DNA from: Phoronis australis
Taxonomy: Eukaryota > Phoronida > Phoronidae
Assembly (NCBI GenBank): GCA_002633005.1
Contig: NMRA01000166.1
Span: 715,620 to 779,619 of the forward strand
Length of the DNA: 64,000 nt
Direction: 5' to 3'
The notes beneath the pieces are model-generated. The model searched no databases and was not told where the DNA came from. It was given only the letters and a program-made list of their open reading frames with translations. The position numbers were made by a program, and so were the translations under genes. Shown here in pieces: positions 1 to 11,749 of the stretch (positions are counted from its first letter, which is position 1; each line of letters starts with the position of its first letter).

Positions 1-3000
1 TGTGCATTTTATTGTAAAACGTGTTTTAAATATGTATGAGCACTTTCGAAACACATTTCACGAGCTCGAAATACCCATACAACTTCGAATGCCAAACTAC
101 AATAGTGAATATTCGTACACGTTTCTCCCAAAACTAGACCTGATTAAAGAGGCTATAGTGCAATTTTCAGCAACAAAAGCAACTCTTCGTTTTGATCGCT
201 AACCATTGTGATATTGGTATCAAATTGTTCATTAGTCAAAATAGGTGAAATTTCTGTTTTCGGTAAGAACTGAAATTTCGTTATTTCCCGTCACGGCACT
301 TCGTTTGTTCTCCGAGCATTTCATCAACCATTAGCTGTCAGCTCTTTAGAAGACCTCAAATCATTCCTCATCTTAGTAAGGAACAAATTGGGACAAATTT
401 TATAGTGTTAAGTCATCTAAACCAAAAGTTAGTTTTTTTCGCCGGAACTGGATTAAAAACAGCTTTAAGTGAATACCATATAATATTTGATAATTTTTAG
501 AATTTCACTTTCAAAGTGAAGATAGCGAATTCAAGATGTTACGTAGCAAAGAGTTTGTGGCATATATTTTTTAAAATAAAAGTGTTTCTAGATCAGCCCC
601 TATTTTCACACCCATAGCCTCTGTTAGCAATAGATTCTGGTGAACAACTCTGACAATTGGTTTTTTATTGGTCAATGAAGAGGATGGACGTTTTACGAAA
701 ACATGGACCCGCGCTTCAGGGTTAACTACTTTCAATCCCATTCACCCTTGGACCACATTCTTTCGATAGGCACAACCGCCGAATATGCATCAGGCCTGGT
801 GTGACATTATCCTTAGGCCAACAAACTGACACAGATTTCGGAAACTCCGGATAACTTCTCGATATTTTCGTGATACTTGAATAACTCCTGTATGTTTACT
901 CGATTCGCCTTAAACAATCTCGTTTCTGATACTAGCGGATCTCCCATCCAGTAATGGGGGAAGACAAGAAGACGGGAAGCATCTAAAAACGCCATGCCGG
1001 TGGCGTTTTTGGCTTTGGCCTTGAATCCCTGGACCCCCTGAAGCCGCATATTAATGTGAAGTTGCCGTATGACACTCGCCTTCCGTGATCGGAACCAAAT
1101 TTAATTTATGTCACTTACAGTTATGAAATTGTTCTCAAATTGTTCCCAAATCAAAATAAATGTGATTTCGGAGCTTGTAAAGAGATAACACTTAGTTATT
1201 GCTTGAGTTGAGGCTATACGAGTTGGCTTGTCATGGGGAGCATCGGCTCGAGCAATGAACAACTGTCAACTTCTAACACCAAAATCGCTTCTTAATTGAA
1301 TAAGGACAGAGAGTGGGTTTATCACTGCTTCTTATTTTTTTATTAAAATGTTTATATTTGTCATTTCTCGATAACGTTAATGTTCAAAACATAAAACGCC
1401 GGGTTTTATTTCCGTGCAAACAAGTCAGTTTACTGTTTAGAATCAATTGCCGGAATAAACAGAGTGCCCGGCTGGTTATCAAGTTGGCCATGGCAAGTAC
1501 TGTAGCACAAAACATATTGGACTCCGCTACTTTCTCAGTTTTACTTGAGTCGGCAACGTGGCTCGCGGCAACAAGTCGAATCTGCAATTTGTGGTGAGGA
1601 GTTAGGCAACCCGCGATTTCGTTGGTACACGCGACAGAAGTAGAATCTACAGCGGGTACCAGCGTTAATGGCGCTGACCTTTGCAGACATCTAATTGTTT
1701 GGTGAAGTGACTCGCCTGATACCACATGCTGCTGAAGTGCAAGGGACATCTCTTTCTAAATTAATTTTCTCCGTTAAGTAGTAATTCTGTAACTACTTTC
1801 AGAAAATAGCCAAAAATCGTTGATTTGGAATTTGACCCTTCTTTCTGATACTAAGCTACTCTGTGAGCCATACCAACTCTCGAAACTCTCTCTGAGAAAA
1901 TTTGATAAGTACATAAAAATGTTTCAAATGGGCAGGCGATACTATAGCGCTTGGGATTAGGGAATAGACCCTTTCGGGCTCAGAAACTTAGCGGAAAAGT
2001 GAAAGATATATATCCACGCACCCAGAAAACCAGCATGAGATTTTACAAACTTCAAAAGAATTCCGGATGTGCAGTTCGGAAGACGCAAGAATCTCGTCTG
2101 GCTGGTTCCCTGCGTGCCGCTAGGTGGTAGCCAGCTCGCAGGTATCACTTAATTTTCCTTTGGAAATTTTTCACACCATCGTTTCTGATTGGCTGGTCGA
2201 ATTCTCAACAAGCGGCGCTTTACGCAAACAAATTGACTGATAGAGGAAGTGTAAATGTGGTCTGTTGTACTGACAAATCGGTACTTAAAATTGACGTTCA
2301 GGAATTGTGGTTGCACCTTTTCGGAGTGCATCTTTCTATTGTCGATAACTTTTGTTTACGATACTGTCATGTATTCATACAGTACGAATAACAAACCGGT
2401 TAAATCGGCCAGATATCATTGTACCTGTCTTGTGCTTCAAGCACGCGGCTACTTAACGTTACTGCAGAAACGAAATAGTTGTTGCTACGCCCCTTGCATG
2501 ACAAGACTAAAGATCGTTCATAGTCCGCCATTTTTCACGTTGTTGTACAGCTAATCAATGACTGCCGAGGTTACATCAACCAATGCTAAAGCGCGTGCTA
2601 CTGCGTAATACCAGCGTGCTGGCCAGGCACGTAGGGAACCAGCGAGGAAACTCGTGAGTCTTCGCAATGTACCACAATGCATTACAAACGAAGCACGTGA
2701 TAACAATAGCTTTTCTCGAGAGTGTCTTGGGTCTAGGTAACGCAGGCAGGGGCCGTATTCTAAATTTCCCTTATTTTTTTATATTTTGCTTATCTTTCGA
2801 AAATTTCATTAAGTTTCCCTTGTCTTGAGAAAAACACTAGTTGACGTCAAGGGAGAAGTGGAACAAAAACCCACCTTGATTCTTATCTCGCAAAAGGTAT
2901 ATTCCCATCGCCCCATGAAAGCTATCCATTTATTATGTGAAGCAACACAGGGGAAGGTTGCCTTATTGACAAAATAGAAGCCCCCTGCCTCGTGTGCGGG

Positions 3001-3635
3001 CAATGAGTTTGGTTGCCAAATTTTGTAACACACAATTCAGAATGAGGATACGTTTTATAAACGACCAAACAATTTCTCACCGGCTCCCGAGTAATTTCCA
3101 ACGAGTTGACACACCTACCTTTAAATACCTTTTAAAGTCATACTCATCCCATATGTCCACCTCCTTTTTATAATAACGTTCAGACCCGTGCTTTAATTTG
3201 AAAATAACGGCGACTCTATTTGGACACTTGGACAAATACCCATTTTATATAAAGATTCCATAATTACCGTATAAAATATGGGTTTATTTTTGTTTCGATA
3301 AATATTCCATAATCATGTTTGGTGTGTTTGTTTAACTCTTCATCCGACAAGCTTGGATTGATTGATTGGCGAGTCTATTCATTTAACCGTTGATTTTATA
3401 CGGTGTAAAGTTATAAATCCTCAAAAAGCCCAGGGCAAGGGGCTTAATTTTTGTTCTCGATTTTTTTTACTTTTTCCGTTCTACATTTGTGTTAACTCAA
3501 GATAATTGTCCATTATTCAGTGCTCAAGTACAATGTATTAAAATGTCCCAGGGTCGATTAACTTTTGTAAGGCCAAAGCAATAAAATAAACAGCGATTAT
3601 TTATGCTGGGTTCTTAGCGTTTTAGGTAAAAATTA
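1..3635. other. Gene-free stretch, no recognised feature
   Basis: No exon with recognisable protein similarity and credible splice sites was found on either strand. The longest open frames, at 813-1049 and 1384-1749 on the minus strand, have no motif I recognise and several begin at non-ATG codons. The base composition resembles the surrounding intergenic DNA. Confidence 0.5.
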
Positions 3636-3637
3636 TT

Positions 3638-3833
3638 TAAGTATTAAATTATTTTATGTAAGCTATACTGCCTCCTCCTCATTATCATATTGTTTGGATT
3701 CTCAGGTCAGTGACCCTCTTTGTTTTACGATTATTGGTTTAATTGTACCACGTGATCTCTTTGTCTTGTTGCAACACTGGGCCATCGTCCACAATTCTCT
3801 CCAACTTTCATTTTTCACTCAATTTCTCTTTGA
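3638..3833 (+). repeat. Left terminal repeat (A1-like) of a DIRS/Ngaro-type retroelement
   Basis: This stretch of about 195 bp matches 21349-21542 with only scattered differences, from the AAGTATTAAATTATTTTATG start to the CACTCAATTTCTCTTT end. Here it lies directly upstream of an open frame resembling the SGNH-hydrolase-like ORF of such elements. At 21 kb the same sequence is sandwiched between two identical repeats. DIRS-like tyrosine-recombinase elements carry split direct repeats in the order A1-ORFs-B1-A2-B2, so this copy is read as A1. The element class is inferred; no recombinase was seen. Confidence 0.5.
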
Positions 3834-3905
3834 AGTTTCAGCACTCTCCGTCTCATCACATCATTAAGGTATTGTACCTTGTTTCCTGCTTGTTCTGGAC
3901 TAAAT

Positions 3906-4184
3906 ATGCCACCTAGTTGTTTGATTTTGGGCAGTTCTTACGTGCGTTGGCTGGACGCCTATCTTAATTCGCCTGCGGCGACCGACCAGGGTCTGACCAA
4001 TCTGGGTTTCCACGAGTCCATCAACTCCTTAGGGTTGTCCGGGGCCACCCTCGCCCCTGGCCCTCGTTCTGTTCGCCATTTGACCCCAGCCATCGCCGAA
4101 TTCTCGGCCACTTTAGTGTTAGCGCATATAAACAACCTTATTGAAAACGTCTGTGCACATCGGAGATGGGTGCAAAACACATAA
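3906..4184 (+). pseudogene. 5' part of an SGNH-hydrolase-like transposon ORF
   Basis: The open frame starts at the ATG at 3906 and encodes about 92 residues before a stop. It has a GSS.VRWL block near the start, resembling the catalytic Ser block of SGNH hydrolases. It continues through GLSGATL and SVRHLTPAI, and ends in a hydrophobic TLVLAHINN strand where the family usually has an LHIGGND block. ORFs of this type occur in Ngaro/DIRS retroelements and in CR1-type LINEs. The frame closes early and no reverse transcriptase follows within 2 kb, so this is a broken fragment. The terminal repeat just upstream favours the DIRS/Ngaro reading. Confidence 0.45.
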
Positions 4185-4189
4185 CAATT

Positions 4190-5980
4190 TATTTCAATTG
4201 AAACTGAATTAATAAACAATGCAATGCGTTTTCTATGTCTTCTAGAGTAACTGTAAACACTGTAGTTGATTTGTGTGATCTTACTTCGTGCATTTCCGTC
4301 TAAACGAAACAGTCACGACTTTAGAGCCTCATTCAAAATGGCCAGTGATATCAGCGACCGTTTCAAAATTCTGCTTACGGAGACAAACAAGGGTTAAGAT
4401 TGGCAAAACACGTACATTTGTGAAGGCTGATATATATATGTCCATGACATCACATGAGCAGTTACTAACGGACATTGGGTGGTATGACAACCAGATGCTT
4501 TTTATACTTATATTCACGACTTTAGGTAACCGGTGGCTATGTTCTCCATGACAATATCAAAGTGGGCTAACCCACTGAAACTCTTCACCCACACGGCCAC
4601 TTGCTCGGCTCTGATTAATGCCCTTTACAATCCCAGAACCTTTTACTCGTTTGTTATACGCTATGCCTGTTCTTCGAATTGGTCACCTGGCACTGCACTC
4701 TTGTCTTCCAAGTGTCGACAGCTGTGCGCAACTTCGGTTAGAACTTTCTTGACATTTTCGGGAACCGTGCTCCACACACTGTAGACTTCAAACTAATCTC
4801 CGAAAGAACACTGCCAAGACGCTTATTGTTTAATTCTGAATGGATTTACGTGCAAATTGTGGAAATTACGACAACGTACATGGAGGCGCTGTCTGATTCT
4901 ACTAGTCGAAAAGAGTTTCCACGATGCTCGGTTTATTTTGAAAACTGTTACACCAGCGCAAGTACTGTACACAATTATGTTGACCTGCTGCGAAGAAACA
5001 TGTCAGTATTTCCTTGAGATAGGTTTGTTGAAGGAAGAAGTTAAGACAGAAACATGAGAGACAGCAGTGTTGACTTATGAAAAGAAATCTACCGATACGG
5101 GTGGTTATTAACCATCTCCAGGTAAACCATCAGCTCTTCATAAGACTTGGCCTCATTTGAGTAGAGACTGAATAACAACCATGTTGTGATGAGATTTTAT
5201 ACCTACTGTTAACTATACTGGAGTGTAACAGGTCACTACTCCGATGGCCCACTACTCCGAAAAATACATTACTACGAAATGTTGGTTTTATTTTTACACG
5301 ATCTTCCTACATTGTCTTCCAATTTCACGAATGTGTCATTAATTTGTTACTTACTGACAAAATACCTCACAAAACTATAATTTGGCAATGAAGTCCAATG
5401 ACATTTTTGCCGTTTCTACTGTCTTTGTAATTAAGGACTCTTGTATCGCATCTCCTTTGAAGTTCGCTTGGCTGAGAGAAAATGTATCATATTAATGTCA
5501 TAAAACGTTCATGAGCAAAATGTTTGGCCCACTTTAGTATGCAATAATCAGAATTTGGGAAATGCGTGTTGAAGTGCTTAACGAAGAAAGTGAAGCAGGT
5601 TGAATGTTTTTGAATCTCCCGATTTACCATCCCTTATGCGCGCCTGATTTTTTGTGGATTCTCCGCCATCCAATTTACTGACCCCTTTCTTAGTCTTGCG
5701 CTTCCGACGGCGCTAATGACTGCATCATAGAGAACTGTATTTCACAGAAGAAAATATTTGTTAAACAAATTAAATATATGTTTCGTGCAACTAGTGCGTT
5801 CTTTTCATAAATATGTCGATGAATGCAGCCTATTTTTAAATACACTTCAATAAAAACCACATTTTGATAACTAGTAACTAAGTTCATAAAAATTTTGTTG
5901 TATATCTTAATATTAGGTATACTACATGATGGCATAATGCAGCCAGACGTATTATTTTAAGTTCTACATTTTTATAATGT
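4190..5980. other. Gene-free stretch, no recognised feature
   Basis: Only short open frames without recognisable motifs are present. A short TCACTACTCCGA-type run near 5230-5275 resembles the minisatellite at 51.5 kb. Confidence 0.45.
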
Positions 5981-6024
5981 TTATTACAACAAAACATGAA
6001 AGACAATCTGCTTACACATGAGGA

Positions 6025-6129
6025 TATGTCTGCCATGTGGGTATCTCCACAGGAACACAGAGGCGAAATATTATTAAAATTATGTCTAAATTTCTCGTTG
6101 TTTAGGAATAGACCACATCTTGATCTGTA
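6025..6129 (-). pseudogene. C-terminal zinc-knuckle remnant of a LINE (family B)
   Basis: Read on the minus strand this gives RCGLFLN, then KFRHNFNNISPLCSCGD. This is the CxCxxxxxH-type cysteine cluster found at the C-terminus of many LINE ORF2 proteins (CR1, Jockey and related clades). The same motif, with frameshifts, recurs on the plus strand at 8940-9100. No upstream reverse transcriptase of the same family is attached, as expected for an inactive fragment. Confidence 0.55.
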
Positions 6130-6149
6130 TAGGGTAATTGTTAGAATTG

Positions 6150-7718
6150 GAACTTAGAACGTAGAATTGGAATCAACATCGGACTGCCACCTTTGCAAAA
6201 CACAGTCCTTAACACGTTGTGAGAAAATATTTACAAACGACTCGACATGCGACTCGTTGGTTTACCCAAACATCATAGAAACCATGCATTGACAATAAAT
6301 TACGAAGTGAACTTGCCCAATTATACATATGTCTACCATTTTCATCTAGTCTGTACAACATGTTGTAAACGGCTCTTTGATAACGCTCCTGTGGCATATT
6401 CAAAATTTTAAACCAGTATTTAATACAGCTAACAAAGTATCTCGTAAACATAGGGTATCTGCCAGATTCACCCAATACTGCAACGTTAGAGTTAGAACCG
6501 CCTAGTCGTAGGGTCCATTTAGAAAATTTTAATTGATTTTTTTGGACACTCGTATTCTTTAAAAGCCCAAGTCTCGGCCCCATAACACAATGTTGGATAC
6601 ATCAGTTTATCAAATAATTGAAAGGCAAGTGATGGGGGCATATCGCGACAAACACGTGATGCAGCTTTATTTGCTTGACAAGAGAGAGAGTTTTTGTCGC
6701 TTTCGACAATGACAGTTTAAGTGTGATAAGAACACAAAGATGTTTATAATGAGATACATCATCAACTTGCTATTTGTTAAAAAACATTTCTCACAGTGTC
6801 TTAAGGGATCACCATTTCTAAATACAATTATTTTGGTTTTCTTTAAATTCACGGCCATACCCCATGAATTACAATAATCGAGACAGTTTAACATAGTTGC
6901 AAGTTAGACGCTGTTATAGCGCATAATATGGAACGCCTCTAGCGTCACCTTATGACGGGTCTTTTCTGTGAAGTGTAGCACCCTGCAAAAGTACAACGGT
7001 GGCTTCTGCGTTAGATTCGCATGTACAGTCAAAATGATATAAACGAAAGACTGTATTTTTCAAATAAACGAGGGCAACGCTGTGAGGACTTGATGTCTGT
7101 GACCTTGGATGATTTTCGTACGTGCTGTGTCCACAGTTGTTGGGTTCTTGTAGGTTCTATTTGCTTAATCAGCGAAGATGTACTATCATTGCTCAGTGGA
7201 GACAGGACATTGTGTAAGTTGTGTTTTTGTGTGAGACGGTGCTAGCCATTTTTTCTTTTTTGTCAAACGTTCAGCCTATGTAATTGTCAGTCACGTCAAA
7301 ACATGACGATCCCATTGGGTTGGTCAACACACTGTATAACCTTAACACTGATTGGTTCTTTTAAGAACATCGACAGCATCACTGACGCGTCAGCGTGTAG
7401 TAGAAATGCCTCGTCATGTGTCAGAAAACACCCGTCATAAGGTGACGCTAGTGGCGTTCCGTAGCATAGAACCATGTCATCTGCATATAACAGTGAATTA
7501 ATATTTGTAGCATGCTCATCTAAGCAGATGCTATTTATGTCACTATGCGAATTGAGTTTTTCTAGAAACTCATTGAGATACAAAACAAATAGCAGAGGGC
7601 TTATCATACAGCCTTGACGAGTGCCAATAGTGCAATTAAATAAGTCTGTTAAATCATCACGTGTTTTAACACATGATGTCAACTTGCTATACGTTGATCG
7701 CAGAATTGATAACATGTT
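6150..7718 (-). pseudogene. LINE reverse transcriptase (family A), broken and interrupted by a MITE
   Basis: This is a decayed non-LTR retrotransposon ORF on the minus strand. From 7715 down it shows the RT block TRQGCMISPLLFVLYLNEF, then the catalytic YADD box (LLYADDMVLC, near 7490). The frame is then interrupted at 7460 by an inserted TIR element. It resumes at 6894 with MLNCLDYCNSWGMAVNLKKTK (thumb region), then runs through CYGAE near 6590. The post-RT segment (GRYPMFTRYF, KYWFKILNM, NWASSLRNLL, VWVNQ) extends to about 6150. Several frameshifts separate the pieces. The same C-terminal region recurs at 31269-31798, so the family is multi-copy. Confidence 0.8.
6930..7460. mobile_element. 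Non-autonomous DNA transposon nested in the LINE
   Basis: The ends form an inverted repeat. The left end reads GGAACGCCTCTAGCGTCACC and continues TTATGACGGGT. The right end is its complement with one substitution in the first 30 positions, and similarity continues into TTTTCTG. The element is about 531 bp and has no credible ORF. It splits the LINE frame just after the YADD box. TATGC occurs in the flank on both sides and may be part of a target duplication. The superfamily was not assigned. Confidence 0.75.
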
Positions 7719-7910
7719 ACCAAGAATGTTAGCATAATAAGGACTATGTAAATACAGGAATTGTTATTAATTTATATTGTTACAGTTACTGAAATTGAAA
7801 TTTAAATAGAGGCCCCTATATATGCGTGATTGTTTTGGCGGTACCGGTATTAATTCAGTTTGTCCAATCTGTGTTGTGGTCGTGTTTACTAACCACATAC
7901 AGGACCGTAA

Positions 7911-8125
7911 CAGGGGCGGATCCAGGATTTTGGGTTAGGGGGGCCAGGGTACAGGAATAACCAGAATTTCGCCTCATGAGCGCGCCCAGCCTAAAATGTA
8001 GGGATGTAGGGGGCCCCCCTGGGTGCGTGCATATGCTAGTCAGCAATTCGCACCCCGAACTGGAATCTGGGAGAATTTTAGGGGGGCCATGGGCCCCTTG
8101 CCCTCCCCCCCTAAATCCGTCACTG
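7911..8125. mobile_element. Short G/C-rich MITE with CAG...CTG ends
   Basis: The element begins CAGGGGCGGATCCAGG, and its other end in reverse complement begins CAGTGACGGATTTAGGGGG. This gives imperfect terminal inverted repeats, with GTAA in both flanks. The interior is rich in runs of G and C. 'GGCGGATCCAGG' ends are a recurrent feature of short palindromic animal MITEs. It has no coding capacity. Confidence 0.6.
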
Positions 8126-8939
8126 TGTAAGAAGGTAAAAACTATTGGGGTACACAAACTAATACTACTTCTCCTAACTTTTGACCACCCACGTGGTCTC
8201 AGATTTTTGTAGACGGAATATTGTCTCAGAAACTTTAGTTATAGCTTTAATCGTCTATTTGGAGAGGAAGGTCAAGATTAATGGCCCAGTTTGGAGAAAG
8301 TTCATTTCATTACGATCATGCTTTGAAGATACATTTTGTAAGAGTTTGGTCCGAGGTCCCTGTTACATTGCATCAAGGGCTATTTTGAAACCCCTTGTTA
8401 AAAATGGCAAATGAGTTTCTGGTCTGATGGCTGCACCTTCCGGGGGAAAATGATATAAATGACCAGGCTACATCGTAGAACAACAATTCCTTAGACGGTT
8501 ATTTCAGAATGCCAAAGATTAGCAAGTGTTCTTTATTGTTTGGTGGACGGGTGATGCAAATTTCCCCTAAGTTCAACTTGTATCTAAGTCCGTTAAAGTA
8601 TCATTATTTTCTTTAAAGATTAGCTCCTGATTATTGGAGGCAAGCGAAAGAATACGAGCATCATTTTCTGAACAGTCATTTTATGATGGTGTGCTGGCAG
8701 TATCTTGATCACGGCACTATAGACATAGATGGTGGTACGTACCAGATGGATACAGGATACCACAAAACACAAGTAAACATTAAAGGGACCGAAATCTCGG
8801 CGAAAAAACAAGTTTTGCAAACAAGATACTAGCACCAAGCACAGTATAAAAACCAATTTTAGAGCCGTTTTCATGATTTTGACAACTCAGTAGCATTAAC
8901 ACAATTCTCGCTTCCTCGCGAAAACGAAATAGCATTGTA

Positions 8940-9150
8940 CCGATGGAGATGCGGTCTTTTCCTCAACTCCAACAAGTTCAGTTAGGCACAACTTTAGTAA
9001 TGTCTCTCCAAACTGTAAATGTGGTGACCATCAATCATGTTTTCTTTAAATGTCTCCTCATCGAACACCCGAGAAACTCACTCTTTCGTGCACTCAATGA
9101 AAACCAATTAATTGTAAATGCTTTCAATTTTTGCAATAATATACCTACTT
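8940..9150 (+). pseudogene. LINE ORF2 C-terminus remnant (family B), frameshifted
   Basis: Across three frames the plus strand reads RCGLFLNSNKF, then VRHNFSNVSPNCKCGD, then HVFFKCLLIEHPRN and LFRALNEN. This is the terminal cysteine cluster plus the following HxxFxC segment of a LINE ORF2. It matches the minus-strand copy at 6025-6129 closely in the RCGLFLN to CGD part. At least two frameshifts make it non-functional. Confidence 0.6.
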
Positions 9151-9152
9151 AA

Positions 9153-9800
9153 GTTACATTATTTTAAATGTTAGTCCAAACTTTGACCTATTTCTCAATG
9201 AATTCCTCTTAAGCAATGTTAGCAAATTTTTATATATTGCTTATAAATCTTGTTGCTTGTGATTTCCATATTATATCTGTACATGTTTTTGTTTTTAGTA
9301 TGTTCGTAATAGCATTTATACCACAATATTAGCCTCGAATGGTAGATACAAAAGTGTAATAACCCATAAAGTTATCTCACTAGTGAGATAACATTTTGGC
9401 GGGAACCCGAGGCCGGATTTTTTTTTTTAATGTTTATTACGAAATCTTCAGAATACAATCAATATACATAACCCAGAAAGCGCCAAGAGGCATTAGATCT
9501 GGGTTAAAAAATACAAAGAAGTCTATATACAATGATTATACACGAATACATAAATAAAAGAAACTGATGTTAAGAATACAATGATATATGACAACGAATG
9601 AAAATAATTCATTTTCATACAGATGTATAAAATTCTATCCACTCACACAAAGAGATTTAATGTTATAAAGAAATTCTGATACTATTTCAAATAAAACCTT
9701 ATTTTCGTTTGAGTTAAGTTCTTGACATCCATATAGAAAGAAATTAATTTTGTTGTACAATTGCGGAATTTCAGAATATTTTTTATAAACATTGGGGTAT
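9153..9800. other. AT-rich non-coding DNA, possible LINE 3' tail
   Basis: There is no gene. A T-run at 9419-9429 followed by AATGTTTATTACGAAATC could be the 3' tail of a minus-strand retroelement. This is uncertain. Confidence 0.35.
9371..9392. repeat. Perfect 22-bp palindrome
   Basis: GTTATCTCACT is followed at once by its exact complement AGTGAGATAAC, with no loop. It sits upstream of the T-run at 9419. It may be a terminal hairpin of a mobile element or a binding site for a dimeric protein; nothing nearby decides which. Confidence 0.7.
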
Positions 9801-9804
9801 TGTT

Positions 9805-9925
9805 CGAGTGCCTGGAAGAGCTGTACCCTCTCCTCCTTGCATACCTCACGGATACGAACCCGGGCCTCAACAGTTGCGAGTCGCCGACTTTACCACTACA
9901 CCACTCAGCGGCTGACGTCATCATT
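9805..9925 (-). mobile_element. tRNA-derived SINE head
   Basis: On the minus strand a Pol III type-2 promoter is visible: an A-box-like TGGTGTAGTGGTAAAG and a B box GGTTCGTATCC spaced as in a tRNA, with CTCGCAA in the anticodon-loop position. The acceptor stem does not pair well and the sequence continues past the tRNA-like part, so it is a SINE head and not a tRNA gene. Confidence 0.6.
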
Positions 9926-10472
9926 CGTGAAAATAGAATACTTAAATGAGCACGCGCAACAATCGCATGTTCAGAAAAGGGCATTGCACCGACATTTATA
10001 CGCTATGAAAAATAAGACGCATAATTTCCATAAAAACGATATTTTAATTCAGTGAAAATTTTCTCTCGTGTTGTCTCACATGTAAATCACCGATCTCCAA
10101 TTTTAATGCAGGTATCGTGTCGTCGGGATCCTTTGACTTGAGCATTATAGTCAGTTACTAGTGGTAACCTACTTTAGCAGACGATATTCTCCCGGTCGAA
10201 GCTTAGCGTGATAAAATGTGAAGTAAGCTATAATAGTTGCTAAACCTTAATTTATAGATTCATTTTATTTTTGTTTTATTTTTCAATTAGTTTAGAGTAA
10301 AAGCATTATTTGACAAAAATAGCTAGGCTTTTCTTAAAAGGTCCCGACCTCCGACCCCGGGCCTCTCACATAGAAAGTAGTTACAAAGCCGAGGCGAGTC
10401 GAGAAAGGTAGATCGATTCATTCCATTGTTTCTCGTTCAGTATGTGGTATAAATAGATTATTACATGTTCTC

Positions 10473-10597
10473 AGTCGTTATCCCCCTAATCAAGAGCCCT
10501 CGTGGATTTTGGAGAATCATCACCCTCGGGGCAAACGTCCCTCGGGCGATAATTCTCCAAAATCCACTCGGGCACTAGATAACGGGGAATAACGACT
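10473..10597. mobile_element. Palindromic MITE of 125 bp
   Basis: The outer ends are AGTCGTTATCCCC and, in reverse complement, AGTCGTTATTCCCC. Inside them GTGGATTTTGGAGAAT and its exact complement (16 bp each) flank a roughly 35-bp centre with CCTCGG/CTCGGG. The whole unit can fold into one long hairpin. It has no coding capacity. Confidence 0.7.
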
Positions 10598-11183
10598 TCG
10601 CCATGTATTAATCTATATATCTAAATATTTGAATACTCTTATTAGATACTACTTACATGTATATAGTTCTATGTACACTAGTTTCATTTATGAACTGTCT
10701 ACAACCCAGGTATAATGCTTCGCGACTTATGGGTTTGTTATTGTTTCCTTGTATGTTCTGTGTAATCTAATGTTACCGCAGACTGCCATGTCATGTTATT
10801 CTGACTTACGCGTACGAATATGCTAGTTTCCCGCCATATAAGTAGACTTGTTACTGTGTATTTCTTGCATCAGATGTCGCTCTCTCCGACTATTTATTAT
10901 CGTGCCGCCTTTTTCGAATGTCATTCCACAAACGTTTATGGTGGAGAAACGTCTACTGTACATAGTTATTCAACGGGTTTTGGTTGGATTTGGGGCGACA
11001 TCGGCGTAAGTATTCGTGTTTCTTGATATAAAGCAGTTTATATACATTTGTTAGTTTTCCCATGTTCTGTCACTGTATTTAACGTTTTGAACACTTGCTA
11101 TTACTGTATGCCCTTTGCCATTTTCTAGGTTGTTGTCCGGGGGAATTGGCTTGTTATCTACATGGTATAGTATTATGTAAAGA

Positions 11184-11268
11184 CCACTACCACCACCACT
11201 ACCACCACCACTACCACTACCACTACCACCACCACTACCACTACCACTACCACCACCACTACCACCAC
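11184..11268 (+). repeat. CCACTA/CCACCA microsatellite
   Basis: About 85 bp of interleaved CCACTA and CCACCA units. The open frame through it (His/Tyr-rich) is a by-product of the repeat. Confidence 0.9.
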
Positions 11269-11560
11269 TGCGTATTTGTGGGCTTGTGAAAACAGATTGT
11301 CATTCCTTATGCTGATTGATTTCATTACTAAGGAATTCTTTTAATTGCCTTTAATACAAATTGAGAATGAACTTTACGTTGAATTCTTGATATCATTGAA
11401 AATAAGTAGGTATTTTTTTCATTTTTCATGCAACACCCATAATTTAATGATTAAATCCTAATTATTTTGATAGAATTAAGGGCCCCGCTTTAGTTATATT
11501 ATTAGAAAATGTTATTATTCAAAAAAGAGCTCATAGTGAAGATAAAATGATAGAAAAAAC
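11265..11560 (+). repeat. Dispersed repeat family 1, copy 1
   Basis: This matches 14985-15280 over nearly its whole length, from TGCGTATTT..GG.CTTGTGAAAAC to GAT.AAATGATAGAAAAA. The second half also matches 34600-34700. The three copies differ by many substitutions. It has no coding capacity and its type is unknown. Confidence 0.65.
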
Positions 11561-11568
11561 TAGAAAGA

Positions 11569-11591
11569 TTATTGTCACGGCGTGACAATAA
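11569..11591. repeat. 23-bp near-perfect palindrome
   Basis: TTATTGTCACG, one G, then the exact complement CGTGACAATAA. It resembles the terminal hairpins of short transposons and lies about 1.2 kb from the second hairpin at 12778-12803. Confidence 0.6.
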
Positions 11592-11749
11592 CGGACTCTG
11601 CGCGTGCGTATTACTGGAATTATTATGGGAAGTTACTGACAGCAACCCGTTTACCAATATGAAAAGGAATTCTTTAAAATTGTAGGGGAAATTACATATT
11701 AATTTTTTGATGACCTTTCCACTAATTGACCTCTTCCGGTGCATTATGA

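Noticed and set aside
813-1049. 78-codon minus-strand frame
   Set aside because: No recognisable domain and no supporting splice or promoter signals.
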